NCBI GenBank assembly: GCA_002331335.1 | Contig: DCZO01000025.1 | Coordinates: 19,775 to 75,843, forward strand | Origin: Nitrospira sp. UBA2082 | Lineage (GTDB): Bacteria; Nitrospirota; Nitrospiria; Nitrospirales; Nitrospiraceae | DNA length: 56,069 bases | Direction: 5' to 3' | In this document: positions 8,100 through 16,438 of the stretch, in pieces | How positions within the stretch are numbered: the stretch's first letter is position 1 | Layout: each line of letters starts with the position of its first letter | Notes under the pieces: model-generated | The model's input: only the letters and a program-made list of their open reading frames with translations | Database searches by the model: none | Told to the model about the DNA's origin: nothing | Translations under genes and position numbers: made by a program

Positions 8100-8579
8100 T
8101 TAGTTTGCCTGGGTTAGCCGAATACCTTTTGGTTGAAAGTCTGAAACACGGATATAAGTAACCTCCGAGGGCTTCAGGCCTTCCAGGATCAGTGTAACCT
8201 TCGTTGCCTTGCCCGCCTCCAACGCCTGTTGAACATCAAATTTGGAAGAGACCTCAAGAGAACTATCTGACGGAGCTTGATGTCCGATCTCCATGGTGGC
8301 TCCTGTTATGTGGGCAGAGATCAGATTTCCAATCTCCAAAGTTATGGCACTACCCTTGTCATGAGCTTTTACTTCTTTCAAGCTAAGGGTTGTAGAGCCA
8401 AGGTCGTGACGAATGACTTGATATCCATCCATTCCAGGTGCGAGACGAACGGAAGCGGCTTTCAGTTCACGAACATCCCTTCGAAGCTTTCTGATCTTCC
8501 CGTCATCCCCGTCGCATGAGTAAATTAGAAGGACCGTGACTAAAGCCACTGTCCCCCAACGGATGAAGAATGGCGTCAT
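8100..8579 (-). CDS. Putative lipoprotein, DUF3251/YajI-like
   Basis: The 159-aa product has a signal-like N-terminus ending in a lipobox (LLIYSC, Cys about 26), so it should be lipidated and membrane-anchored. A short charged helix (KIRKLRRDVRELKA) precedes a beta domain containing DGYQVIRHDLGSTTLSL and ITLEIGNLISAHITGATMEI. This order resembles the DUF3251 family of YajI-type lipoproteins, whose function is unknown. Codon use and composition are AT-richer than the surrounding housekeeping genes, consistent with the accessory stretch. Family match is by pattern only. Confidence 0.6.
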   Translation of the reverse strand: MTPFFIRWGTVALVTVLLIYSCDGDDGKIRKLRRDVRELKAASVRLAPGMDGYQVIRHDLGSTTLSLKEVKAHDKGSAITLEIGNLISAHITGATMEIGHQAPSDSSLEVSSKFDVQQALEAGKATKVTLILEGLKPSEVTYIRVSDFQPKGIRLTQAN

Positions 8580-8754
8580 GGTTGTTTAACTTTGAACCGG
8601 TGCATCGGATTGCTATCACGCACCAGAATTCTATCCCCGTTCCCTGGCCGTTCACAAGCAAGTGTCCAGCGAAAAGCTCCCAGCGGCTCCGTCCGACCCC
8701 TTGCGCCTTCATTCGTGTCCCTCTACAATTACGATTTCTTGCGAGGTGTTCGTG

Positions 8755-9486
8755 ATGTGGGATTATTTAACTGCGCCAGCTTTGCTTGTGGTTATTGGTG
8801 CATCCATTACAGCAGTGTCATCTTTTGCCTTGCCTGACGGGAAGTCACGCAAGGCATTGGTTTTCCTTGGAACTGCACTTTCAATCGCAGGGGGATTTTG
8901 GGCATCCGGGCAGCAGGCCATTTCACAACATGAAAACCAGCAGAAAAGCGAGGAGATCGTTCAGGCGCAAAAAGACTTGAAACTAAAAAGCGAAGAGATC
9001 GTCGAACTAAATAAGCAGATAGTGGCGGCTGTCACTGGTGGGGACAGCTTTGCCTATATAAGACTAGTTTTCATCGGGCGGGCCGATACCACGCCAAGGC
9101 TCACCCTCATCCATCAAGGAAAGTATCCGTTGTACGAACTTGATTACAGAATCGTTGATTTGGTCAAAATGGAAAAAGAAAATAAGCACTATTCGCTCGA
9201 TGACTTAACAAAGGATCAAAAAAACATCGGCAACATTGGGCCAAATCAAGCACGAGTACTTGATACCGTTCAAATTGGAAGTGAGCCTATAAGATGGAAC
9301 CTGTTCTTTGGCGCACGTAACGGCTTCTTCGTCGAGTTGCTGCGAATGCGACGGGTCGGCGATGAATGGAAAACGGCAATCAGAGTCGATAGCCGACCCA
9401 CGTCTGGCGAGGAAGCGAAGACTCTGTTTAAACTGGTTGAACCAGGCTATCCGCTGGGCAAAGATGGTCAAGTCGATTGGCAGTAA
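8755..9486 (+). CDS. Membrane protein with coiled coil, 243 aa, unknown
   Basis: Two N-terminal hydrophobic segments (about residues 5-24 and 36-54) are followed by a coiled coil (about residues 60-93, repeats of KSEEIV). A soluble domain of about 145 residues follows (SFAYIRLVFIGRADTTPRLTLIHQG, then a C-terminal YPLGKDGQVDW). The design resembles small membrane-tethered proteins in accessory islands, but I do not recognise the family. The ATG at 8755 (first residues MWDYLTAPALL) was preferred over upstream in-frame starts because the membrane segment begins there. Base composition is AT-rich relative to the core genes. Confidence 0.6.
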   Translation: MWDYLTAPALLVVIGASITAVSSFALPDGKSRKALVFLGTALSIAGGFWASGQQAISQHENQQKSEEIVQAQKDLKLKSEEIVELNKQIVAAVTGGDSFAYIRLVFIGRADTTPRLTLIHQGKYPLYELDYRIVDLVKMEKENKHYSLDDLTKDQKNIGNIGPNQARVLDTVQIGSEPIRWNLFFGARNGFFVELLRMRRVGDEWKTAIRVDSRPTSGEEAKTLFKLVEPGYPLGKDGQVDWQ

Positions 9487-9725
9487 TGTGAGAGGGGGCG
9501 TTGTAAGTACGCACCATTTGCAGCTCACCGTTTACCTGCGAGGCCGACTCCTCTGTGGATTGTTGGTGCAAGCGCGCTCTCGTATCAGAAAGAAAGAGCA
9601 ATGCAGACTGTTTCTGCAAGACGTGTCCGTCGTTGTCGTCTACCATCCAAGTCCTCTGAGACGAGGACTGAGCGCGCACAAAAGAGTGTAGGGGACTTCC
9701 CGCATAATAATACCGGAGAAAGCGC
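9487..9725. other. Intergenic region without a supported gene
   Basis: Open frames here are short, lack ribosome-binding sites and have no recognisable motif. TTGTTGGTGCAAGC-type sequence and a small inverted GTCCTCTGAGACGAGGAC (hairpin near 9650-9668) are present but could be chance. Confidence 0.4.
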
Positions 9726-9977
9726 ATGATGACTCACCATCTAAAATTAAACACGGCTTCCTACGTTGAGAGAGGAGACACGGTTACCTATGAGTTTAAC
9801 GACCGGCCTGGAGAGTTAAGGGAGATTAAACTGGCCCCCAATAAGTTCATCATAGACCACTATTACACAGGGCAATATTTATTAGGACACCTGAAAGGGG
9901 ACACTCTTGAAGTCCCTGTTCTACAGGAATGGAAGACGATAACAATTCTATCAATCACAAAAGGCGAGAGTTTTTGA
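9726..9977 (+). CDS. Small protein resembling the GreA/GreB C-terminal domain, 83 aa
   Basis: The order ERGDTVTYEF, then a short loop, then GQYLLGHLKGDTLEVPV and a final ITILSI strand matches the C-terminal FKBP-like domain of GreA/GreB and Rnk. In those proteins the LLG...GD.v.v segment is the core. The N-terminal coiled-coil finger of Gre factors is absent, so it would not act as a cleavage factor. It could bind RNA polymerase like Rnk/Gfh proteins, or be a truncated copy. GGAGAAAG lies upstream of the ATG. Function is inferred from a short similarity only. Confidence 0.45.
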   Translation: MMTHHLKLNTASYVERGDTVTYEFNDRPGELREIKLAPNKFIIDHYYTGQYLLGHLKGDTLEVPVLQEWKTITILSITKGESF

Positions 9978-10260
9978 TAAATCCACTACCGGCTTAACTG
10001 CTACTCCTTGGCATCGTCTGCGAAGGTGACGGCTGAGGGATGCTGGATTTCTTTGGTGCTTCCACTGAACTGTACGGACTCCAACCCTGTCACGTGTGGT
10101 CTATAGCCCCCTCAACCCTTGCTCTGTGACAGGAGATTTCTCTTGTGGGATCTGCCTTTGTATCGTATTGTACCCACACCCGCACGGTGCCACATTCGTG
10201 GCTTTCTGCATGCGGACAACACAGTTTTCGTGTCTCCCATCTTCAAGAAAGGATTTTCGA
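9978..10260. other. Intergenic region before the FKBP gene
   Basis: No frame with a convincing start or motif is seen. An in-frame upstream extension of the FKBP gene exists but lacks coding character and precedes the clear signal peptide. The region must hold the promoter of the FKBP gene; I could not pick one with confidence. Confidence 0.4.
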
Positions 10261-10949
10261 TGCGTACATTCATCCTCAGTGTGGGAGCCTCACTCCTCCT
10301 GATCGCCGCGCCGGCGACGGCTATCTCACAAGAACCTGGAACGGAAGAGCAGAAGACCCTCTATGCTCTGGGATTGGCCATCAGCCAATCGCTTGCTACG
10401 TTTTCCCTGAACGAGACTGAACTTGATATGGTCAGAAACGGCATGACCGACGGGGTCTTGAAGCGCACCCCGAAAGTTGATCTCCAGACCTACGGCCCTA
10501 AAATTCAACAGTTTCAGCAGACCCGCTTAACCGCCTCGGCTGAGATCGAGAAAAAAGCCGGGGCTGCATTCGCCGCAAAAGCCGCAGCCGAAAAAGGCTC
10601 GACCAAGACTGAGTCTGGCATTATTATCACTCCCATCAAGCCTGGTACAGGCGCACCTCCCAAGACCACCGATACGGTGAAGGTGCACTACCACGGGACC
10701 TTGGTTGATGGAACGGTCTTCGATAGCTCGCTCAAGCGCGACCCCGCGACGTTTCCGCTCGACCAAGTGATCAAGTGCTGGACTGAAGGTCTTCAACAAA
10801 TCAAGGTCGGTGGCAAGAGTCGCTTAGTCTGCCCGGCGAATCTGGCGTATGGGGAGCGCGGCATGCCTCCGGTGATCAAGCCGGGCTCCACGCTCATCTT
10901 CGAAGTGGAGTTATTGGAAATCGTCCAGAAAGAGAACAGCCCGAAATAG
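10261..10949 (+). CDS. FKBP-type peptidyl-prolyl isomerase, periplasmic (FkpA-like)
   Basis: Catalyses cis-trans isomerisation of prolyl bonds in exported proteins. The 229-aa product has a signal peptide (MRTFILSVGASLLLIAAPATA). A helical N-terminal dimerisation part follows (about residues 28-105, with the FKBP_N pattern YALGLAISQSL). The FKBP domain covers about residues 118-222 and shows VKVHYHGTLVDGTVFDSS and AYGERGMPPVIKPGSTLIFEVELL. The ATG at 10261 was chosen over an upstream in-frame start because of AAGGA and the signal peptide. A strong terminator follows the stop codon. Confidence 0.92.
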
Positions 10950-10957
10950 CCTCTGCG

Positions 10958-10994
10958 CGGCCGCCTTTTTAATAAAAAGGCGGCCGTTCTTCTC
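10958..10994 (+). terminator. Rho-independent terminator after the FKBP gene
   Basis: A perfect 13-bp stem (CGGCCGCCTTTTT at 10958-10970 with AAAAAGGCGGCCG at 10974-10986) has a 3-base loop and a downstream pyrimidine run TTCTTCTCC. It lies 9 bases after the stop codon. Confidence 0.85.
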
Positions 10995-11003
10995 CTTGCA
11001 AAC

Positions 11004-12323
11004 TTGACCGAAACGACCCCTTCAGTTCACCCACCGTCATCCGATCCTCCTCGCACTCGTTGGCTGATTCTTGGCCTTCTCTTTGCCATCAGCGTTGTCA
11101 CCTACATTGATCGCGTCAACATTTCGGTTACGGCCCGCCAGATGATGCCGGCGCTCGGCCTCACCGATCAGCAGATGGGGTTTGTCTTTTCCGCCTTCGT
11201 CATCGGGTATGCACTATTCCAAATCCCGGGGGGATGGTTGGGTGATCGATGGGGGGCGCGAGTCGTGCTTACCATCGGTCTGCTCTGGTGGTCCTGTTTC
11301 ACCGCGCTCACTGCCATAGCAGCCACTTCACCACTCGTCGGTGCGGTGGGCATCGTCGGTGCACTGGCGCTGACCCGTTTTCTACTCGGCATTGGCGAAG
11401 CGGTGGCACTCCCGACCTTCAACCGTGCCGTGACTGATTGGCTCCCCGCCCATGAACGGGGATTGGGCATCGGCATTGCCATTGGGGGGATCGGCGTTGG
11501 CTCGGCCATCACCCCACCCATCACCGCCTGGATCATGGTGAACTACGGCTGGCAGAGCGCATTTTATCTTGCGGCGGCTCTTGGTCTAGTATTGGCACTC
11601 ATCTGGTGGTTATTCGCCAGGAATCGTCCGGCCGACCATCCCTGGGAACCTACCCAACGCCACGCCGAGGTCCCTGACAATGCCTCAGCTTCGTCGTCTG
11701 CAATCCCATGGACCGCCTTGCGCAACACGCCAACGGTCTGGTGGCTGGTGCTGAGTTATGCCTGTCTGGGCTATGTTGCATATGTTTACATGTCCTGGTT
11801 CTATCTGTATCTCGTGAATGTGCGCGGATTTAATATGTTGCGCGGTGGATACTTTGCCGCTGCGCCATTTCTCGCCATCCTCGTCTCCTGTCCGCTCGGG
11901 GGATGGGCTACGGACCGTCTTGCCATTCGATTTGGACTGACCCATGGACGACGGTTCATCGGCCTCGCAGGGATGGTCTTAGCCTCAGGGTTTATCGCGC
12001 TCGGCGCCTTAATGGAATCGCCCTATCTCGCCATTGCCAGTCTGTCGCTCGGCGCGGGCTGGCTCTACTTCTCTGTGGGGGCCTACTGGTCTTCCACCAG
12101 CGACCTGTCTCGAACCCACGCCGGTAGCCTTTCAGGCTTGATGAATATGGGAGCGAACATCGGAGGAGCAGTCTCTCCCACCATCACTCCCTGGATCGCG
12201 GACCAGTGGGGCTGGCCGGTCTCTTTGGCAACCGCGGCCTTCATTGCATTTATCGGCGGTATCCTGTGGTTTAAAATCGATCCGGGGAAAGGTCTTCATC
12301 AGGATAAAGAAGTGCTGAGTTGA
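11004..12323 (+). CDS. MFS transporter, anion:cation symporter type
   Basis: Twelve-helix major facilitator of 439 aa. The loop 2-3 signature is GGWLGDRWGAR (about residues 76-86). The first helix carries the YIDRVNISV pattern typical of the anion:cation symporter (hexuronate/organic anion) branch. A long central loop separates the two six-helix halves near residue 210-235. The substrate cannot be read from sequence. The start is a TTG at 11004, only about 10 bases after the terminator run. No better ATG precedes the first helix, so translation start is uncertain. A stem-loop overlaps the stop codon. Confidence 0.85.
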   Translation: MTETTPSVHPPSSDPPRTRWLILGLLFAISVVTYIDRVNISVTARQMMPALGLTDQQMGFVFSAFVIGYALFQIPGGWLGDRWGARVVLTIGLLWWSCFTALTAIAATSPLVGAVGIVGALALTRFLLGIGEAVALPTFNRAVTDWLPAHERGLGIGIAIGGIGVGSAITPPITAWIMVNYGWQSAFYLAAALGLVLALIWWLFARNRPADHPWEPTQRHAEVPDNASASSSAIPWTALRNTPTVWWLVLSYACLGYVAYVYMSWFYLYLVNVRGFNMLRGGYFAAAPFLAILVSCPLGGWATDRLAIRFGLTHGRRFIGLAGMVLASGFIALGALMESPYLAIASLSLGAGWLYFSVGAYWSSTSDLSRTHAGSLSGLMNMGANIGGAVSPTITPWIADQWGWPVSLATAAFIAFIGGILWFKIDPGKGLHQDKEVLS

Positions 12324-12365
12324 GAGTTTTGGGAGTTTCACTCTCAGCACTCAAGTCTCAGCACT
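12311..12365. repeat. Inverted and direct AGTGCTGAG/CTCAGCACT words at the MFS stop codon
   Basis: AGTGCTGAG at 12311-12319 pairs with CTCAGCACT at 12343-12351, and CTCAGCACT recurs at 12357-12365. The hairpin could act as a weak terminator, but no T run follows. The word repetition resembles that in other spacers of this window. Confidence 0.45.
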
Positions 12366-12413
12366 GGCTCAAAGCGATTGCGTCACAATCGCTCCATTGA
12401 TAGAGTGCGCGCC

Positions 12414-12935
12414 ATGGCCATCCAGTTTCAGAAGAAAGATCCCCGTGCCACGATCGTGACGAAGTTCGGCGACATCGCCATTCGCTTCTATCCCGATGAT
12501 GCACCACGCCACGTCGAAAACTTCGTAAGTCTCGCCAAGATGGGATTTTTCGACGGCACGACTTTCCATCGTGTCGTACCGGGCTTCCTTATTCAAGGTG
12601 GCGATCCTCTGAGCAAGCACCCGGATCGCTCGCTTCACGGCACCGGAGGTCCTGGCTACTTTCTTCCCCCGGAGCCAAACGATCGTCCACATAAACGCGG
12701 CGCCGTTTCCATGGCCAAGATGCCACGCGAAAGCAACAGCACCCGCGACTTCAACGACAACGGCTCGCAATTCTTTATCTGCGTTGGGGAGAACAGCGGG
12801 TTGGATCGTCGCTATACCGTGTTCGGAGAAGTCGTTCGTGGAATCGACGTCATCGACAAGATCGCCGCCGCCGCACGGGATCAGTCCGACAACCCCTTGG
12901 AGCCCATCACAATAACCGTGACGGTGAAAGAGTAA
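12414..12935 (+). CDS. Cyclophilin-type peptidyl-prolyl cis-trans isomerase
   Basis: Single cyclophilin domain of 173 aa without signal peptide, so cytoplasmic. Motifs include the active-site region FHRVVPGFLIQGGDP (with the catalytic Arg of FHRV), GAVSMAKMP and NGSQFFICVGEN, and the late segment YTVFGEVVRGIDVIDKI. Bacterial cyclophilins often have His instead of the Trp that binds cyclosporin in eukaryotes; here the equivalent segment reads LDRRYTVFG. The ATG at 12414 gives the usual family N-terminus. A TTG at 12378 would add 12 residues without support. Confidence 0.92.
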   Translation: MAIQFQKKDPRATIVTKFGDIAIRFYPDDAPRHVENFVSLAKMGFFDGTTFHRVVPGFLIQGGDPLSKHPDRSLHGTGGPGYFLPPEPNDRPHKRGAVSMAKMPRESNSTRDFNDNGSQFFICVGENSGLDRRYTVFGEVVRGIDVIDKIAAAARDQSDNPLEPITITVTVKE

Positions 12936-12995
12936 CGATCCCGCGTGCAGGGAATGTGTCAGTGAACTGCCTTGGCCCGATGATCCAGGATCCCA

Positions 12996-13979
12996 TCAGG
13001 AGGGAGTTGCGCAGCGTCGCAACCGATCCATGATGGCGAGTCCGAGCCCCTGCTCCGCACAGGGTTCGGCATAAATGCGGTCAAGACCCAGCGCATCCAG
13101 CTTTCGCAACATCGAAAAAAGATGCCGAGCGGCTTCTCGAAGATCTCCGGACGGGGACAGCACTTCGATTGCGTGAAACTGTCCGGCCAAATCACGTGGC
13201 TCAGACATGGCCAACAATCCCACCCGCTCACAGCCTCGAAGGACAGGCCATACTCTTGGCGCCGGCAATACCGTCACAGGCGTGCGCGTCGCATAGTGGC
13301 GCGGCGATTGTCCAGGCACGTGGGCTGTCTCCTGAGACGATGTGGCTCGATCTACGGGACCGATGACCATCTGAATCGCCTCAAGCGTCAAACTGCCAGG
13401 TCTTAACAACTCCGGCCTCGCTCCGGCCAGAGACAGAATGGTGGATTCCACTCCGAGCAGACAGGGCCCTCCATCGAGAATCAGGTCAATCCGGTCACCA
13501 AGTCCATCACTGACATGCTGCGCGGTCGTCGGGCTGACGTAACCGAATGGATTTGCGCTGGGAGCCGCGACCGGCGCTCCGGCTTCTCGAATCAAGGCCC
13601 GGGCAACGGAGTGGTCTGGAATCCGGACCGCCACCGTCGGCAACCCCGCAGTGACGAGATCTGGCACGGACAGATGTTTCGGCAGAATCAATGTCAGCGG
13701 GCCGGGCCAGAATGCATCCATGAGCCGCCGTGCCACCGGTGACACAGATGTTGCAACCGTCTCTATCATCGCTTGATCAGCCAGGTGAACGATCAGAGGA
13801 TCAAAGGTTGGTCGCTGTTTGGCTTCAAAGACCTTCGCCGCCGCGTCAGGATTCAGCGCATCACAACCGAGTCCATATACGGTTTCCGTCGGAAAGGCGA
13901 CGAGCCCTCCTGCCCTGATGATCTCTGCCGCCAGACGAATCGATTCCGGTCGGTCTCCCCATAGCACTCTGCTTCCCAC
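12996..13979 (-). CDS. L-threonylcarbamoyladenylate synthase (Sua5/TsaC family)
   Basis: Makes threonylcarbamoyl-AMP from threonine, bicarbonate and ATP for the t6A37 modification of ANN-decoding tRNAs. The 327-aa length includes both the YrdC-like domain (about residues 1-200) and the C-terminal Sua5 domain. The YrdC part shows FPTETVYGLGCDA, KQRP and the PSANPFGYVSPT nucleotide loop. The Sua5 domain starts after the SPRHYAT linker. A single-domain TsaC would be about 190 aa, so Sua5 is the better name. It is on the minus strand, just downstream of the large operon, and could be transcribed with it. Confidence 0.92.
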   Translation of the reverse strand: MGSRVLWGDRPESIRLAAEIIRAGGLVAFPTETVYGLGCDALNPDAAAKVFEAKQRPTFDPLIVHLADQAMIETVATSVSPVARRLMDAFWPGPLTLILPKHLSVPDLVTAGLPTVAVRIPDHSVARALIREAGAPVAAPSANPFGYVSPTTAQHVSDGLGDRIDLILDGGPCLLGVESTILSLAGARPELLRPGSLTLEAIQMVIGPVDRATSSQETAHVPGQSPRHYATRTPVTVLPAPRVWPVLRGCERVGLLAMSEPRDLAGQFHAIEVLSPSGDLREAARHLFSMLRKLDALGLDRIYAEPCAEQGLGLAIMDRLRRCATPS

Positions 13980-14026
13980 GCATTCCTTTCGTCACCGGTA
14001 GTGTGCGAATGACGGACCCCGTGTTG

Positions 14027-16396
14027 CTAGTACGCTGCTGGTTTCGAGAATGTCCGGTTCGATACTAAATCCAACACATGAAGACCATCGAAATAGGCCT
14101 CAGAGGACCCGATCGCGATCATGCCAACCTGCCCCTCCTGCGGCAACACCACGTCCTCCACCGCCGCGACTTGAGCGCCATCCACATACACCGCCAGCCG
14201 GCCTTTGTCGAGATGGAGAAAATTGATCCGTTGTACGCGGATCGTGTGCCACGGCCCTGCCGCAAGGCGCGCAGTCACCTGCCCCAATATCGTCGACGTG
14301 CCGTTTAATACGTGCCTCGTCGTCACAACCCCGGTCGACGCCTGCAATGTAACGGAATAATAATTGTCAGCGTCACGCACCGCCAATGCGACACCAGTCT
14401 CAGCGCCTCCGCCATCACGCGATGCTTTGATCTGCACCGTCACATCAGGATAGGTTGTCCGAACAGATTCAGCAACCAGCAGGCGCACGCAAGCCGGCTT
14501 CGCACAGGCGGCTGTACGAATGATCTGTCGCGTGCTGGATGGCGATTCCCCGTCAGTCGTCACTTCCCATCCGGCTGTGCCCCCATCCGGACGATTGAGG
14601 CCGACGAATCCGGAGGGAACGGAACCCGGGCGATCCTGATCGAAATTCCACTGCCACACGATGTCTTGCTTGGGGGGCTTGGCATGAATGGCGACGTCGA
14701 GCACTTCAGGAGAGCGCGGCGAGCTCGGCAGCACAATGGCGGCGGCCTCCGGTGAAAGCGCTTTGACGAGATCATTGGCCAGCAACTGCTCCGGCAAGCC
14801 CTTCACACCGGGAATGGAATCGAGTTCCTGTCTGACTCTCCGCAACCGGTCATGAAACCGCTCCGGATTGCGGGGAACCAGAAGAGACTCGACGGCCACT
14901 TGAACATAAACGGCATACAGCCGGTCATACGGCTGCTGAAGCAACCGAGCAGCTTCTTCCGCTTCGCGGTTTGCCTGCTGAAGCCAAGGATGGTCATACC
15001 GCCGTTCCCAGGATGCCCATTGCAGACGATCCCAGGCGAGCTCCGCGAGCACCCGTCCATACTCAACAGTCCCTGGCGCGACCTCTTTCAGCAGCCGTTC
15101 ATGAATGAGGACGGCTTCCGTCGGGTCATTATTCCATCGCGAAAGGGCGCCTAACCGCCGCCGCTGCACGAGAGTTGCTCGTTCCTGTTTTTCAATCGTT
15201 TCATAGGATGCGAGCGCTTGATAGAGCGCCTCCGCCGCCGGCTCATGCTCTTCCGACACCGCCGTTAATTCCTGCCGCCAGGTTTGTGCTTGAATGCTCC
15301 AATAGAGTTCAGCCATTCGTTCAAGCGCCGCCGCCCCATCGGCTGCCAAACGGCCTTTCTCCGTTCCCTGTTTCAGAAACGCGTCATACGCATCGTCTCC
15401 TCGAAGCCCATGAGTTTCAGCGTGCTTGGGATCCAGCAAGAGCAGTTTGGTCAGCCACGGACCCCGCTCAGCGGGAGACAGGCGCACCACCCGTTCCAGC
15501 GTCTCACGAACGAGCGGCTCCACATCCGTTCGCTCCCACCATCGGGCAGAACCGGGAATCAGCTCGCCCTTTATCAGACGGTGGGCGGGATCGGGGTGAT
15601 CGAATCGCCGCCCCGCATCTGGACGAAGCCCGTAGTAGGTGGTCGGAATGCGCGGCGCGCCCGACAGTGCCTCGTTCAACACCGCCTGGTCTACGGTGAA
15701 TCCATATTTCTTCAGGCCGCTCACAAGAACAAACCGCACGACCACTTCACGAACGGGTCCAAAACGGCGCTGCGCGCCGTTGACCCACCAGATCTCCTCA
15801 GGCCGTAGAGCCAGAGGCGCCGACAGCGGATCTGTGTACACAATCTTCACGTCAACGGCCTGCCCACGGACTGTCACCGGCTCAGGTCCCGTTAAACCCG
15901 CAAGGGCGATCGGCTGTACTGAACTGGCCTGAACAGGCGTTATCGCCGGCACCGGCCCGCCGTCCTGCCGAACGATCGTCGGAGATAGAAACACCGCCGG
16001 TGGATATTCCTTCCAGTTTTCCGTCTCGCGGTGGCGGTCATGCAACAATCCAAACCCGACACCGCGGCCGACGGCGCTGGAGCCACCCGACCCCGTCTGT
16101 TGCGCCACCATGTCTCGATGAGCTTTGAGCGTGTCGTCCCAACACCGACGGACGGATTCAGGCGACAACCGTACACGCTGGTTGCCGGGCGACAAGGATC
16201 TGTCCCGGCTCAAACAACCGAGATCCGCCACAGCCCAGGCCTCGACGTTCTCGTTTGTCAACGCGGTGGCGTACTGGAAGACAAATCGGGAGGCATCTCC
16301 TCCCTGCCCCGATCGAGGTTGGCTTGCCTGTCCTGATGGCGGAACGAGGAGTCCCCATACCAGAATCATCCAAACGATCAGTCGTAACGGCTTCAT
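14027..16396 (-). CDS. Exported large protein with C-terminal LamG/concanavalin-like domain, 789 aa
   Basis: An N-terminal signal peptide (MKPLRLIVWMILVWGLLVPPSGQAS) marks export. The middle (about residues 290-530) is helical with TPR-like or armadillo-like character (AERMAELYWSIQAQ, EEAARLLQQPYDRLYAVYVQVAVESLL). The last ~200 residues form a beta domain ending GRLAVYVDGAQVAAVEDVVLPQEGQVG, which resembles LamG or the 3-keto-disaccharide hydrolase fold. The ATG at 16396 follows GGAG at good spacing; an in-frame codon eight residues upstream was rejected. It is the last gene of the operon that starts at 24854. I do not recognise the whole protein and assign no enzymatic role. Confidence 0.7.
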   Translation of the reverse strand: MKPLRLIVWMILVWGLLVPPSGQASQPRSGQGGDASRFVFQYATALTNENVEAWAVADLGCLSRDRSLSPGNQRVRLSPESVRRCWDDTLKAHRDMVAQQTGSGGSSAVGRGVGFGLLHDRHRETENWKEYPPAVFLSPTIVRQDGGPVPAITPVQASSVQPIALAGLTGPEPVTVRGQAVDVKIVYTDPLSAPLALRPEEIWWVNGAQRRFGPVREVVVRFVLVSGLKKYGFTVDQAVLNEALSGAPRIPTTYYGLRPDAGRRFDHPDPAHRLIKGELIPGSARWWERTDVEPLVRETLERVVRLSPAERGPWLTKLLLLDPKHAETHGLRGDDAYDAFLKQGTEKGRLAADGAAALERMAELYWSIQAQTWRQELTAVSEEHEPAAEALYQALASYETIEKQERATLVQRRRLGALSRWNNDPTEAVLIHERLLKEVAPGTVEYGRVLAELAWDRLQWASWERRYDHPWLQQANREAEEAARLLQQPYDRLYAVYVQVAVESLLVPRNPERFHDRLRRVRQELDSIPGVKGLPEQLLANDLVKALSPEAAAIVLPSSPRSPEVLDVAIHAKPPKQDIVWQWNFDQDRPGSVPSGFVGLNRPDGGTAGWEVTTDGESPSSTRQIIRTAACAKPACVRLLVAESVRTTYPDVTVQIKASRDGGGAETGVALAVRDADNYYSVTLQASTGVVTTRHVLNGTSTILGQVTARLAAGPWHTIRVQRINFLHLDKGRLAVYVDGAQVAAVEDVVLPQEGQVGMIAIGSSEAYFDGLHVLDLVSNRTFSKPAAY

Positions 16397-16438
16397 GAAC
16401 GCTCCGTCATTGTGTTTCACTTTCCGAAAGGCGAACCT

